The notes under the pieces are model-generated. The model saw only the letters and a list, made by a program, of their open reading frames with translations. It did not search any database and was not told where the DNA came from. A stretch of DNA of 64,000 bases, taken from the NCBI RefSeq assembly GCF_028009165.1, contig NC_079245.1, forward strand, positions 1,054,001 through 1,118,000, given 5' to 3'. Of the stretch, positions 1-10,120 are shown piece by piece. Both the position numbers and the translations under genes were made by a program. Origin of the DNA: Akanthomyces muscarius (taxonomy: Eukaryota > Ascomycota > Sordariomycetes > Hypocreales > Cordycipitaceae). Within the stretch, counting starts at the first letter, position 1. Every line of letters begins with the position of its first letter.

Positions 1-1067
1 CAGTGGAGCGAGACGACCAGCATCGTCATCCCCTACCTGACGCTCATCCCGCAGCTGTCGCTCGTCTACCCCTGGACGTTCCTCACCAGCACCCTCGTCG
101 AGAGCAACATCTTCACCCTCGCCATTGCCTGCTTCACCCTCTACCAGGGCGGCCGCTACCTCGAGCGCGCCTGGTCCTCGGCCGACCTCGCCAAGTTTCT
201 CGTCATCGTGTCCCTGGTCCCCAACGTCATGACTTTTGCCACCATGGTGTTTTTCTTTACCCTGACGCGCAACGAGCGCTGGACGTACGTCTCTCTTTTC
301 TCCCCGCCCCCCGCGCTTCTAACCATACTGACACGAAGCATTACAGCCTCAGTACCATTGCCGGCACCATCCCCCTCCAGATCTCCTTTCTCGTCGCCTT
401 TAGCCAGCTCGTCCCCGCTCACACCGTCACCCTCTTCCGCGGCGTCGTCTCCCTGCGCGTCATGCGCACCCCGATCCTCTACACCGGCCTCGTCGCCGTC
501 CTCGGCCTCACCCCGCTGCTCTCCCGCGCCGCCGCCTGGCAGGCCGCCTACGGCTTCCTCGCCAGCTGGACCTACCTGCGCTTCTACAAGACCGTCTTCC
601 CCGACCTCGACGCCTCCCAGCCCACCTCGCTGCGCGGCGACGCCTCCGAGACGTTTGCCTTTGCCGAGTTTTTCCCCGCCCCCGTCAAGCCCGCCGTCGC
701 GGCCCTCGCGAACCAGGTCTTTGACGTACTCGTGGCCGTGCGTCTCTGCACTCCCTTCTCGGCGGCGGACATGTCGGCGGCGCGCGGAGATCTGCTGCAG
801 CGCCGGGGTGGCGGTGGTGGTGGTGGTGCTCCCGGTGGTGCGCGGGCCGAGGCAGAGAGACGCAGAGCCATTGCTCTCCGCGCCCTGGATCAGCGTCTGA
901 ATGCGGCCACGAATGCGGCCCCCAAGCAGGCGCCGCAGCCTGCTGCCCAGACAGCCGGTCCCCCGGTCGAGACACAACCGCAGACGACGCAGGCGGCCAT
1001 GACGAGCGAGGGCCAGATGCTGGGCGAGACCAAGTTTGAGCCGGAAAGTGACAGCGGCAAGAACTAA
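1..1067 (+). CDS. TMEM115-like rhomboid-fold Golgi membrane protein (5' partial)
   Basis: The gene enters from the left edge, so its N-terminus is missing. Visible exons are <1..284 and 347..1067; the 62-bp intron starts GTACGT and ends TTACAG, and splicing changes frame correctly (T-L-S-T-I-A). The 334 visible residues begin with several hydrophobic segments, including one near QGGRYLERAW, and continue through an LTPLLSRAAAW-type segment. A hydrophilic tail follows, with a Gly run and Ala/Gln/Pro-rich sequence. The pattern of membrane helices followed by a polar cytoplasmic tail fits the DUF1751/TMEM115 family, whose animal member is a Golgi protein linked to Golgi-to-ER retrograde traffic. 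Golgi location here is inferred from the family. The gene converges on the carbonic anhydrase gene. Confidence is good for family, lower for role. Confidence 0.8.
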   Translation, partial: VERDDQHRHPLPDAHPAAVARLPLDVPHQHPRREQHLHPRHCLLHPLPGRPLPRARLVLGRPRQVSRHRVPGPQRHDFCHHGVFLYPDAQRALDVRLSFLPAPRASNHTDTKHYSLSTIAGTIPLQISFLVAFSQLVPAHTVTLFRGVVSLRVMRTPILYTGLVAVLGLTPLLSRAAAWQAAYGFLASWTYLRFYKTVFPDLDASQPTSLRGDASETFAFAEFFPAPVKPAVAALANQVFDVLVAVRLCTPFSAADMSAARGDLLQRRGGGGGGGAPGGARAEAERRRAIALRALDQRLNAATNAAPKQAPQPAAQTAGPPVETQPQTTQAAMTSEGQMLGETKFEPESDSGKN

Positions 1068-1462
1068 GAATGCTAGCCGATATTCAATGTTGCATCAAGC
1101 GAGCATACGATGATGGGGCGTGTACACTCTGGAGAGAAATGCCCCCCACTGTTAACGGCATTGGTTTGCGATGAATACCCTCAAGTCACGGCCATTATCT
1201 GTCACTTTTATGTACTTTTTTTTAATACCTCGTTATCCATTTTTAAACCAGCGATAGTCAGCTTCTTTTGTCCTTGATGGATGGATAGAACTCGGAGGCA
1301 AGGGATCCTTGTTGCAATACACACGTTCACATATACATGCTGGGGCATTTATCAAACGAGCTGAGACGATGTTTCATTATTGCACGCGCCTCTTTCCGTC
1401 CATTCTTCGTTTCCGGGCACTGTCATTCATTAAATCGCATCAATGCGGGCCTAGGGCCCGAC
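1068..1462. other. Convergent 3' intergenic spacer
   Basis: This AT-richer stretch lies between two convergent genes and must hold both 3' UTRs. T-rich tracts occur near 1208-1225. No further gene is visible. Confidence 0.6.
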
Positions 1463-2230
1463 TTAGACCTTGGTGATGGCGCCCGTCTTGACGTCGTAAA
1501 TGTAGCCCGAGACGGGGACGTCCAGCACCAGGCCCGACTTTTGCAGCAGCGCCACGTCGTCGGCCACGCTCTGCCTCAGGTCCCCGAACGGCAGAAAGGC
1601 GAGATGGTCCGCGTTCTCCTTGAGCTCCGTCCGGATCTTGCTGCGCAGCACCTCGTCGCTAAACGTCAACATGCCGCAGTCGGTCTACACACCACCATCA
1701 TTAGATGCCAATTTATTTATTTTTCAGAGTGTTGGGATTCTTGCGAAACACCACCCACCTCGAGCGAAGCGAGGAAAGAAGAAAGAAGAAGAAAAGACGT
1801 ACGTGGTGGATGAGGATGATTTCGCGGGTGCCGAGCAGCTGCTGGGAGATTATGACGGAGCGCAGGGCGTCGGAGGCGCGGCCGCCGGCGTTGCGGATGA
1901 CGTGCGCGTCGCCTTCGGAGAGGCCAAGCGCGCGGGCGGGATCGATGCGTGCGTCCATGCAAGTGACGACGAGGACTTTTCTGTATACATGCATTTTGTG
2001 TTTAGATTTTTGAACGGGATTTGGCCGGGGGGGGGGGGGGGGGCTCAGATAGGATAGATGGCCTTTACCGGCGCTCACAACCCACTCACCACTCACCACG
2101 ACACAACTCGGCTTCTCGACACCACAGTGTAAAGGGGCACGTACCGGCCAGGAGGCAGGGGAAGGTCGCCCTTGTTGAATTGCGCAGCGTACTGCTTGTT
2201 CGCGGCTTCAAACTCGGCGGCGACGGACAT
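1463..2230 (-). CDS. Short beta-class carbonic anhydrase
   Basis: Interconverts CO2 and bicarbonate using a zinc ion. Three exons on the minus strand, complement(2145..2230), (1803..1980) and (1463..1684), give 161 aa. Both introns begin GTACGT and end in CAG or TAG. The zinc ligands and catalytic dyad are all visible: the Cys and Asp-Arg in TCMDARIDP near residue 36, and the His and Cys in HHTDCG near residue 89. The start is the first ATG in frame ([14 protein letters not shown]). At 161 aa it is shorter than typical fungal beta-CAs of about 220-280 aa and belongs with the short subclass. No targeting peptide is obvious, so a cytosolic location is inferred. Intron 1 carries a 17-nt G run (C on the coding strand). 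Confidence 0.9.
2027..2043 (+). repeat. Homopolymer run (G)17 inside an intron
   Basis: Seventeen consecutive G on the plus strand, C on the sense strand of the carbonic anhydrase gene. It sits 47-63 nt downstream of the acceptor end, inside intron 1 (1981..2144). It is the second-longest G run in the window and may be length-variable. Confidence 0.9.
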
Positions 2231-4247
2231 GTTTATTGAGGTCGGCAAAGTGGGATTATATGGTATGGGTGTATGGATGAGAGCAGATGTGGAAATGCAA
2301 TGCACCTGGCCTCGGCCGATTAAATGTATGGATATATATATATATATACGCAGAGGATATTCGTCTAAACTTCTTCATGTCCATCTACCGAAAAAGTCGT
2401 CATTTTCAGCCCAGTTTCGCCATGATGGAGGAGATGTGTCGCCACGTTCCGTCCGGATCGCGTTGTTCCGGTATGATGCCATAGCACCGCACCCAATGAG
2501 ATCCGGGCCTTGACCAAAGCATGTCTCTGCTGCACTGCAACCCCTTTGTTCGCTCAACCTCACCCTCCTTTTTGCCCCCCATTGAAGCGTCCAAAAGGTT
2601 TACAAATCTGCGGCCCGGTCTGGGAAGCTCCAAAACCGGAGCTCACTCCTCTCGGAGGGGCTTCTGTGGGCACGTCACCAGATGATCGTGGGGGGCCTTT
2701 TCACAGCTACGGGGGTCGGCAAGGCTTTGAGTGTGTTCTGGAATGGGTACATGGCGAAACTGAAAATGCTTTACAAGGAGGCTGCCACGAGACGGAGCAG
2801 AATTTCGCAGCACGTTTATATCCATCGTTGACTCGGAACGGGAGATGAGACGTGCGGTCTTGATCCCATGTCTCGAGTCGTTGCACGTCTGTTTTAAACT
2901 CTGGTTTCTCTTTTGATTTGCAGAGTGAGACATGTAGGTCCCCTAGAGAAAAACTTTACAAGATTGCAGCTTCTGATGTCAAGGCGCATCTTGACGTCTT
3001 TTCCGTGGCACGCTCTGTAAAAGGACGTACAACGTCTAGGTTTCGTCACGAGGGATGTACTGCTTATTTCCCCCTCGCACAACGCAATCGTCTAATCGCA
3101 CGCCGCACAAGACTTTTCAACAAGGAAAAAAATGAAAAGAAAAAAAAAAAAAAAGACTCCAGACTTTGTGTCTCCTTGTGTATTCCTCCTTCTTCTAGAT
3201 CATGCCGTGCTCATCTGCGGCCGGCTGCATTCGATCGCTTATAGCGCTGCTCTGGCGAGGGGAGCACCGCATGAGAGGCGGTTGGCGGGGAGAACAAACA
3301 TGCAAAACGTGTCTTTTTTTCGGCAGCACTGCAGGGAGTACATCTGGGGAACCTTGCTTCCTCTTCTTTTAACTTTAATTTATTTATTTACTTTTTAAAT
3401 TTATTTTTAAACTTTTTGGTTTTTGTCATGATTGTCTAGTTTCAAGCGTCGAGAGCAAACATGCAGCATGCACAAAAAGCAGAAATCGGGCCGTAATTAC
3501 GTGCATGGCTACAAATCTGGAAAGGGCTGGCTACAAACTTGTCCTCATCTGTAAACATCTTTTGCCGTTTTTTGTTTCTTTCTTCTTGAAAGCAAGCTGC
3601 GTTTCAATCTTCAAAGGAGATGCAGCCCCGTTGCCAGGTGATGGGCGGCTGTGCACACCGCGCCGGAGCCTCTCAATCAATGGTGGGGTGAGAGCTTTTG
3701 GATGGGACGGCTTGGACCGGGTGCACGTAAACGAAAGCGCGCTATTGGTAATGGCGTTCGTCTTGCCGCCTGGCTGGCCTCGATGATACTAGCTGCTGGC
3801 CACTACTTCACCTATACTTGCTACACTGGCTGCCAGCCGCCCACCTGGTGAGAATAAACTTGCGAGGAGAGAGAGGCCTGGTGCGGTCACTAGCGTCGTC
3901 TGGGGTTCTGTGGGGAGAGCTGGCTGAGCATCCATCCATCCAAGTCGTGTGGCGTCCGTGATACTCTAAAGAACAAAGTCTGAAGAAGATGCCGCCAAAG
4001 CTAGCACGTAAACCTTTTTGAATGCAGACCAGTTTTCGGCCGGGTGCAGTTTTTTTTTTCACCTTCGTCAGTGAATAGAGAGTGGGGCTTATCTGACAAA
4101 AAGTGAAGGTGCATGCAAAGTGAAGCTCGACCCTTCTGCTATTCATCATTGCTCGCTGTGACCTTGCTCTTCATCTCTCTTGAAACTTGCTAATTTTTTC
4201 ACCCTTTCAACCAGCCATTCTTTTCTTTGTATCCTCAAGCAGCCAAC
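2231..4247. other. Intergenic region, no gene seen
   Basis: Two kilobases between divergently transcribed genes. It contains a short (TA)n run near 2335-2347, an A-rich block near 3124-3155 and an AT-rich T/TTTA block near 3360-3425. Short open frames here have no start context, splice structure or recognisable sequence. It should carry the promoters of the carbonic anhydrase gene and of the 215-aa protein gene. Confidence 0.5.
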
Positions 4248-4895
4248 ATGTCTCGTCCTGGCAGCCAAAGTAACATTCTCGGACAGCTTGATTCGGCAGA
4301 CCTTAGTCGCAGCGGTCTTTCAGGTCCTGTGCTCCCCGACGGCACATTCAGACTGCACCGCCGCCGCCTCAATCGCTTCAGTGACGAGGAGAATCAAGGC
4401 ATCCCTCTAAACGTCCCTCTTGCCAGCTCCGATGCCAACGAAGCCTTTGCCTCGATTCCTGCCGAAATCATCTCCAACGCGACTCTCGTCTACGTTGGTT
4501 TCGACCTTGCCACGGCCACGCTCATTTGGAGCAAATGGACCAACCGGGAGCAGGATGGCGGCATATACCGCGAGGGCGACCCCATCGGTGCCCACGGCGA
4601 GCAAATGGCCTTTCTTGACTTCATGTCTGGTGGCATTGGAGAAAGGGGGGATACTTGGGACACGGACAATCAAAAGTGGATTGATTGTATGAACGCCTAT
4701 GGCATGGCTCGTGAGTTTCAAGAGGCCATCCTTGATCCCCAGTTCAATGACATTCGGCACCAACAGACCTGTGCTTCTTGGATCAAAGAGACTATCCAGG
4801 TTCGATACGACGCACTTCATGAGGTTCACAAGGCTTCCATGCGCCGTGAGTCTGCTTTGAAGGAGACGGAAGCTGCACCTTCGGGTCACGCTTGA
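4248..4895 (+). CDS. Unrecognised 215-aa protein
   Basis: A single-exon frame of 215 aa with the ATG at 4248 in a good context (CCAACATG). A few codons further upstream are open but have no ATG. Codon choice favours C at third positions like the other genes here. The N-terminal 60 residues are polar and probably flexible. The middle part, around AEIISNATLVYVGFD and the acidic, Trp-containing stretch GERGDTWDTDNQKW, looks folded. The C-terminus is charged and helical. There is no signal peptide or membrane segment. I do not recognise a family and assign no function. The neighbours, carbonic anhydrase and the CYC8 gene 5 kb away, give no clue. Confidence 0.65.
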   Translation: MSRPGSQSNILGQLDSADLSRSGLSGPVLPDGTFRLHRRRLNRFSDEENQGIPLNVPLASSDANEAFASIPAEIISNATLVYVGFDLATATLIWSKWTNREQDGGIYREGDPIGAHGEQMAFLDFMSGGIGERGDTWDTDNQKWIDCMNAYGMAREFQEAILDPQFNDIRHQQTCASWIKETIQVRYDALHEVHKASMRRESALKETEAAPSGHA

Positions 4896-7800
4896 ACCTC
4901 CAGCCGCGGTGGTGCCAGTTGACATCGATGAAGATGTCTTTTTACTTCCGCGAGGAGATTGTTGGGTCATGGTCAATGTGCCCCGACCACTTGTTGCTCT
5001 TCATCGCCTCAGTGCTTGTATTCTATCGTATTAGCTTCCGTACCACATCAATCACACTGCACTAATCATCTGCTAAGCTTTTGCCCATCGTGTTCTCTCT
5101 TCCCTGTGTCTCTTCGATTCGCTCCATACAAAACCGCCACCAACTATCCTCTACATCAATGCCGACGTTGGCAGCGCGTGGGAGACGAATGTACGTAGAA
5201 ATGGGAAATGAGCGTGGGAGCCTTCAGGCTGCGAGGCCTTGAGTATGCCACCATCATCGGAAGCAGTGGTGCAGAGGGCGCAGGATGCAGTCGTCAGGAT
5301 GCATGACATGCTGCGCAGTGGCGGCCGTGCTGACCGTCATATTTGATGTGCGTGTGCGTTTGGTGTGGTGGTGATGATGTGGTGGGTGGCGGCGATGGGT
5401 GTGGTGGTGTGTGGGTGGGTGTGCTCAAGTAATACGGCAACGTCTATTCCCCCACCCATGTCACCGAGGCTCGTGGAGGGCATCTTGGCAAGTCGGCGGC
5501 TATCTGCAGTGATGCAAGTCCGAGAGATGTAAAAAGTAAAAAAAGATGACAAGACGATACCGTGTCGCACTACGTTCCCAAGAGTGAGCACAGTGAAAGG
5601 CCTCCTCGGTTGTCAGTCGCACTGGCGTGAGGTTTGCGCATGTTTGGCATCTCACATGCCTCGGTGCAACACAATGCCCGAGATGCAGGCCGGCTCCCGC
5701 TGAGCAAAGCCCAACCAGACTCGCTGGTTATTCCCAGAGGGGCCGGGGAAGGAGATGCAGGCTAGCATTGTGGTTTTGTCGGTTGGCATCAGTATGGCAA
5801 TGGCAAGTTACTAGCACAGACAGGACACCGATTCGCCACAAATCGTCGCATCCTGGCGGCGGGCGCTAAAAATCAGGAGCATCACTGTGGGGACACCAGA
5901 AAGCTTGGATGGTGGCTTTAAAGCTGCCATCATCAACATCATGTACTAAATTAGCAGAACCTACTCCAACACCGTCTCGTCAACTGTGTGACTCTAGCTT
6001 CCCTGTTGAGCTGCCGTCCCGTCAAGCGCCGCTGGCCATGCTTCGATGGCTCAGGGTGTCTGCGATCGTCTCGTAAAGGGTAATCAGGAGCCGACCAACC
6101 ACCTGACATGGCAACCGCGCAAAACAAGGTAGCGTCAGTCCTTTGTTGGCTGAACCTGACGACGCGTAGTATAACAGCCAAGAGTAGGCTATTCGTGCGC
6201 CTCTGCACTAATGTGCCTTTGATACGTAACATGTCGAGAATGTGTACATGCGCGTGGCAGATGGAGCACATCAGTCGATGTGTTGGTCTCTCAAAAGCTG
6301 GGCTAACTCGACAGCCTGAAAAGCGGCAGCGACAGGCAGGAGAGCATTACTTTGGCGAGGAAGCGGCTTGACAGCGCGTAAATGCTAGACAGATGGCCCA
6401 GTCGCGGACGTTGACTTGTGAGCGCGTGCAGCTCAGCATCTGATCCGTGCAGGACGGCATCGACGAGCGACTCGTCTGGCATGATGGTGATTTACCTGCG
6501 GTGATTAGGCCAATCTCACGGCCAGTAAAGACGGGGCAAGTATTCGACGAGCCGGTGGTAATCATCAGGCGGAGATTGATGATGCCCATTTACTGGTACT
6601 GGTACCAGTGGAGGCACGCTTTTTACCAGTAGGTGTACCTACAGTGCCTCCAGGTAACTCCGAGCACTAATGTATGGCGGTTTGGTGGCAGTTCGCTCGG
6701 AATTACCTTTAACCCACTGTAGGTCCACCACTGGCCAGTGCCACCGCTATGCGTCGCAGTGCAAGGGGAATAGGGGTGGTGGGGACGGGCCTTTCTTTAT
6801 TTCGTCTGGCCCTGCGCCGTCACGACCCCGCTCTGATGCCTTGATGCCTTGTGGGCAAATCTGTCTAGCCTCTGATTCGCCGACGGGGGTGGAAAGACAC
6901 GGTTGCGTGCCGAATCGCTTTGTCGTTGGCGTTGCGCGGGCTTGGCTCGAGGAGGAGGCTGAGAGACAGACAGCACAAGCCGGCCCAGAGCGGTTTGGCC
7001 CTGATTCACAGTGAAGAAAACGGACGGACGGACCTCTCTCTGCTCACTTCTCCCCCGATTGTCCGCTCTGAGATTGGCGACGAGACAGAGTAAAACTATA
7101 ATGAAACGGGGAGAGAAGAGGAAGATTGTGCATACGCGCCCACTGTGCCTTTGTTTTCTTGCGTCCGTTCATCAGCCGGTTTCAGCTTCCAGTCGCTAAT
7201 GATTTGCAAGCGGAAACAAATTAGCGTCTGCTGCTGGTGTTGTCGTGGTGGTGGTGGTGGTGGCTTAGCAGCTGTGGCGGTGAAATGTGGCTAGTGCTAG
7301 CGGATGGGTCCACGGTCGTTGCGGATAGAAAGACCCTTTTCGATAAAGGCCGCGTTGCCCCCGTGTGGTCAGAAAATAATAACATGCAGAGCAAAGACCC
7401 ACCCGCACCAGGCGGGGGGCAACGCCAGGCCCGGAAGCGATGTTCTCGAACCGAACAAGGGGAGCGGGTCCCGTCTCGTAGCTGGCTGGGCTTGGGCTGG
7501 GCTGGCGCTGGGCTGGGCTTGTTCGCCTGGGGGGGCCCCCCGATGAGGGCGATGCAGCCTGGCAGCTGGCAACTGGCAGGCCGGGAGGCCAAGGCACGGG
7601 GTATTTTTGCCTGTGCCTGCCAAAAGTCACGTGCTGTAGCTTAAATGATGCTTGCCGGGATGAGCCAACAGATGATACCAGAAACTTGTCAGGAAAAAAA
7701 TAATGCCACGTTATTCGACTGGGGCCAATCTCTACCTGCTTGATTAAAAGAACCATGCCGTTGACTGGCTGCAAGTTTTCTAGCGTGTCTGTGCATTGGA

Positions 7801-10120
7801 GTAGCAGCAAAAGAGGCTGTGTTTTTGTTTTGGTGAGCTCGGGGTATAGGGTATGCATATGTGTTGGCATTTCATCTCGACAATGGGAGGCAACCAAGCG
7901 GCATCTCAGGCGCAAATTTGTATTTGCAGCTCGAGCTCCATTTTTGTATCTGGTCTGATTACGATGGCCCGATTTCTTTGTCTCTTACCGCACTACGAGC
8001 CCGTTTTGACATGCATCCAACAATCCAGAACCTTTGTTCTGCCACATCTTTTTGGGGGCCATCGTCAGGCATGGCTAAACAAACAGGAAAAAGAAACAAG
8101 ACAAACTCGGCAGGACAATGCTGGCCGGAAACGAGTCAGGGGCAAGACAGATTGGACATATCACACGAGAAGCACCGCCACGGACAAGACGGTGCGCCAG
8201 CTGACTCACCCTCGACCTGCACGACAGGGTCTAGGTGAATAGCCCGACGAAATGAGACGCAGCCTCACACCTGTACCAAGCCAACATGTGGCTTTAGCTT
8301 TACGCAGCGTTCGTCAGCGGTTACCGCCTAACTGTTGGCACGCTTTCTCCTGTCGCCGGCCGCAGAGATCGGACAGTTGAAAGGCACGTAGACCATTTCT
8401 TGAGGGTTACGCGGTGCAGAACTGGGTGATACAGCAGCAAGGTTGGCTTATTGCCTATATCCGCCGTTGGAATCTTGGAGGGTGGTTGCAAACCTCGTCG
8501 TCGTCGCACAGCAAAGGGACGACATGGAAACCGGGAGGGCTACACGGGGCGTGCACGCACGCATGCGACGCTCCACGCGCTTGCTGCACCAGGCTGCCGT
8601 ACCATATGCTACAATGATGCCCTGTGTCGGGTTACGCGAGTTGGCATGCAGGAGGGCAGTCTTGTGGTGCGCCGACGGCGGCCGGGGGAGGGGGGGAGAG
8701 AGAGGTGACAGAAATGGATCAGATGAGGCGTCGAGGCTCCAAGACAGGCTGGATCACGGAGTACAGTGCCACGGAGTACCTGCCTGGCACGACCTGGGTA
8801 CGGAGCGACGAGCACATCTGTTTTTACTGGTAGGAGCAGGTACCTGCCTAGGGAAGCGTCATTGCCGCAGATGCAAGGAAAATGGTGAGTTTGGAGTGGA
8901 GATTCTGGGGTGGGCTTTGGAGCGGATTCCAGGGTTTCTTTATTTTTACGAGTATTTTCCTTTTATTATTTTTCATAGGCACGCATTATTTTCCTCTGTC
9001 CTATTCTCTGCGGCGGGCCAGGCAGGGCCAGAGAGACCCGCCCGCTACAATGACGGAGTGGGCGGGTTCTGCGGCTGGGAGCAGGACACCTCGACACCTT
9101 ACCACAACTGGCCGACTGGACTGGCGTGGAGGCCGGTTTACAGTGGATGCGCCACCAGGTGTAAAGAGGCAGAGGTGAGAAGCCAGCAGCCGGCAAGCCC
9201 ACTGGGCACAAGCTTGAAGCCACTGCTGGCAGCCCCAGCCCCGGCCCACTCCGGCACACACCCACCCTCCACATCACCCATGGGCCATCAGCGCCCCATC
9301 AGTGCCATCACACACACGCACGCCGTGTAGCGTAGCAGCAGCCTAGCAGCACACACATGCTGAATCGCTGCACGCCCCCTGTTGATGGGCTGCACCCCTG
9401 CCCTGCTGGCTGGGTACTTGGAGCTGCTGCCAATCTGTGCTCGTCCGCAGGTACCCCAAGAGCCAACACCATGCACCGGCCACTCGCTCCCTGTGGAGCC
9501 GCTCGTCCCCACAGCGCACCCCCCGCCGTCCCCCTAGCCTGCCCGTTCCCTCCCATTCTCATGGGTTAGGGGAGTTTGGCTCGGCCAGCGGTGCAGGTCC
9601 TTTCCTCCACCAGACAGCCTCTCCCCAATGACCAGTTTTCCTCTCTTCTCCTCCTCCCCCCCCCAATTCCATCCAAATCTGCCTCATCACGGCTGCCGGG
9701 CCTCTGCAAACCAACTCCATCCTGGCTCCCCTCGCGATATAGGCCTTCATCATCCCATCCTCGCCTCCTGCAACGTCACCTGGCGCGCATCTTCAACCAG
9801 TGTGCCATCGTCGGTTTATTTTTTTTTGGTAGCCACGCCGAGACCCCCCCCGTCTGGTAAAGGCTTCCCGCCGCCGCGCACCTGACGGCCCCCCTGCCAC
9901 GCGCTTGCAACGACAACGCAACTCGACTTCTCCGGCCGCCTCAGCGCAGCGAGAAAAGAAAAGAGTGTTGGATTCTTTACTCGGTCGTACTTAATTCAGC
10001 ATTGAGCAATTACACCGATTCTGACACACTCCGTTTCGCCGCCGCCGCCGCTTACTCTCCGCAACGCCCCGACCTGGCACACATCCGCGTGCGCCTCACC
10101 GTCGGCAACCGTCATCAGCA
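4896..10120. other. 5.2-kb gene-free region upstream of CYC8
   Basis: No supported gene on either strand. Open frames up to 295 codons exist (for example 8443-9330 +) but lack splice structure and coding character, and look like chance frames in GC-rich DNA. The region has nested inverted repeats near 6590-6655, GT-rich DNA near 5345-5425, and a CT-rich stretch from about 9600 to 10120 that resembles a fungal promoter or 5' leader. It probably holds a long regulatory region for the corepressor gene; this is inference. Confidence 0.5.
6591..6652. repeat. Nested inverted repeats
   Basis: The perfect palindrome CTGGTACCAG near 6600 is followed by the arms TGGAGGCAC (6609-6617) and GTGCCTCCA (6644-6652). 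Their loop contains a smaller pair, TAGGT/ACCTA (6630-6641). It may be a remnant of a small hairpin element or a regulatory palindrome cluster. Confidence 0.5.

Noticed and set aside
8443..9330. 295-codon plus-strand frame in the gene-free region
   Set aside because: Composition is erratic, with no domain or splice signals; other frames over the same DNA are equally open.
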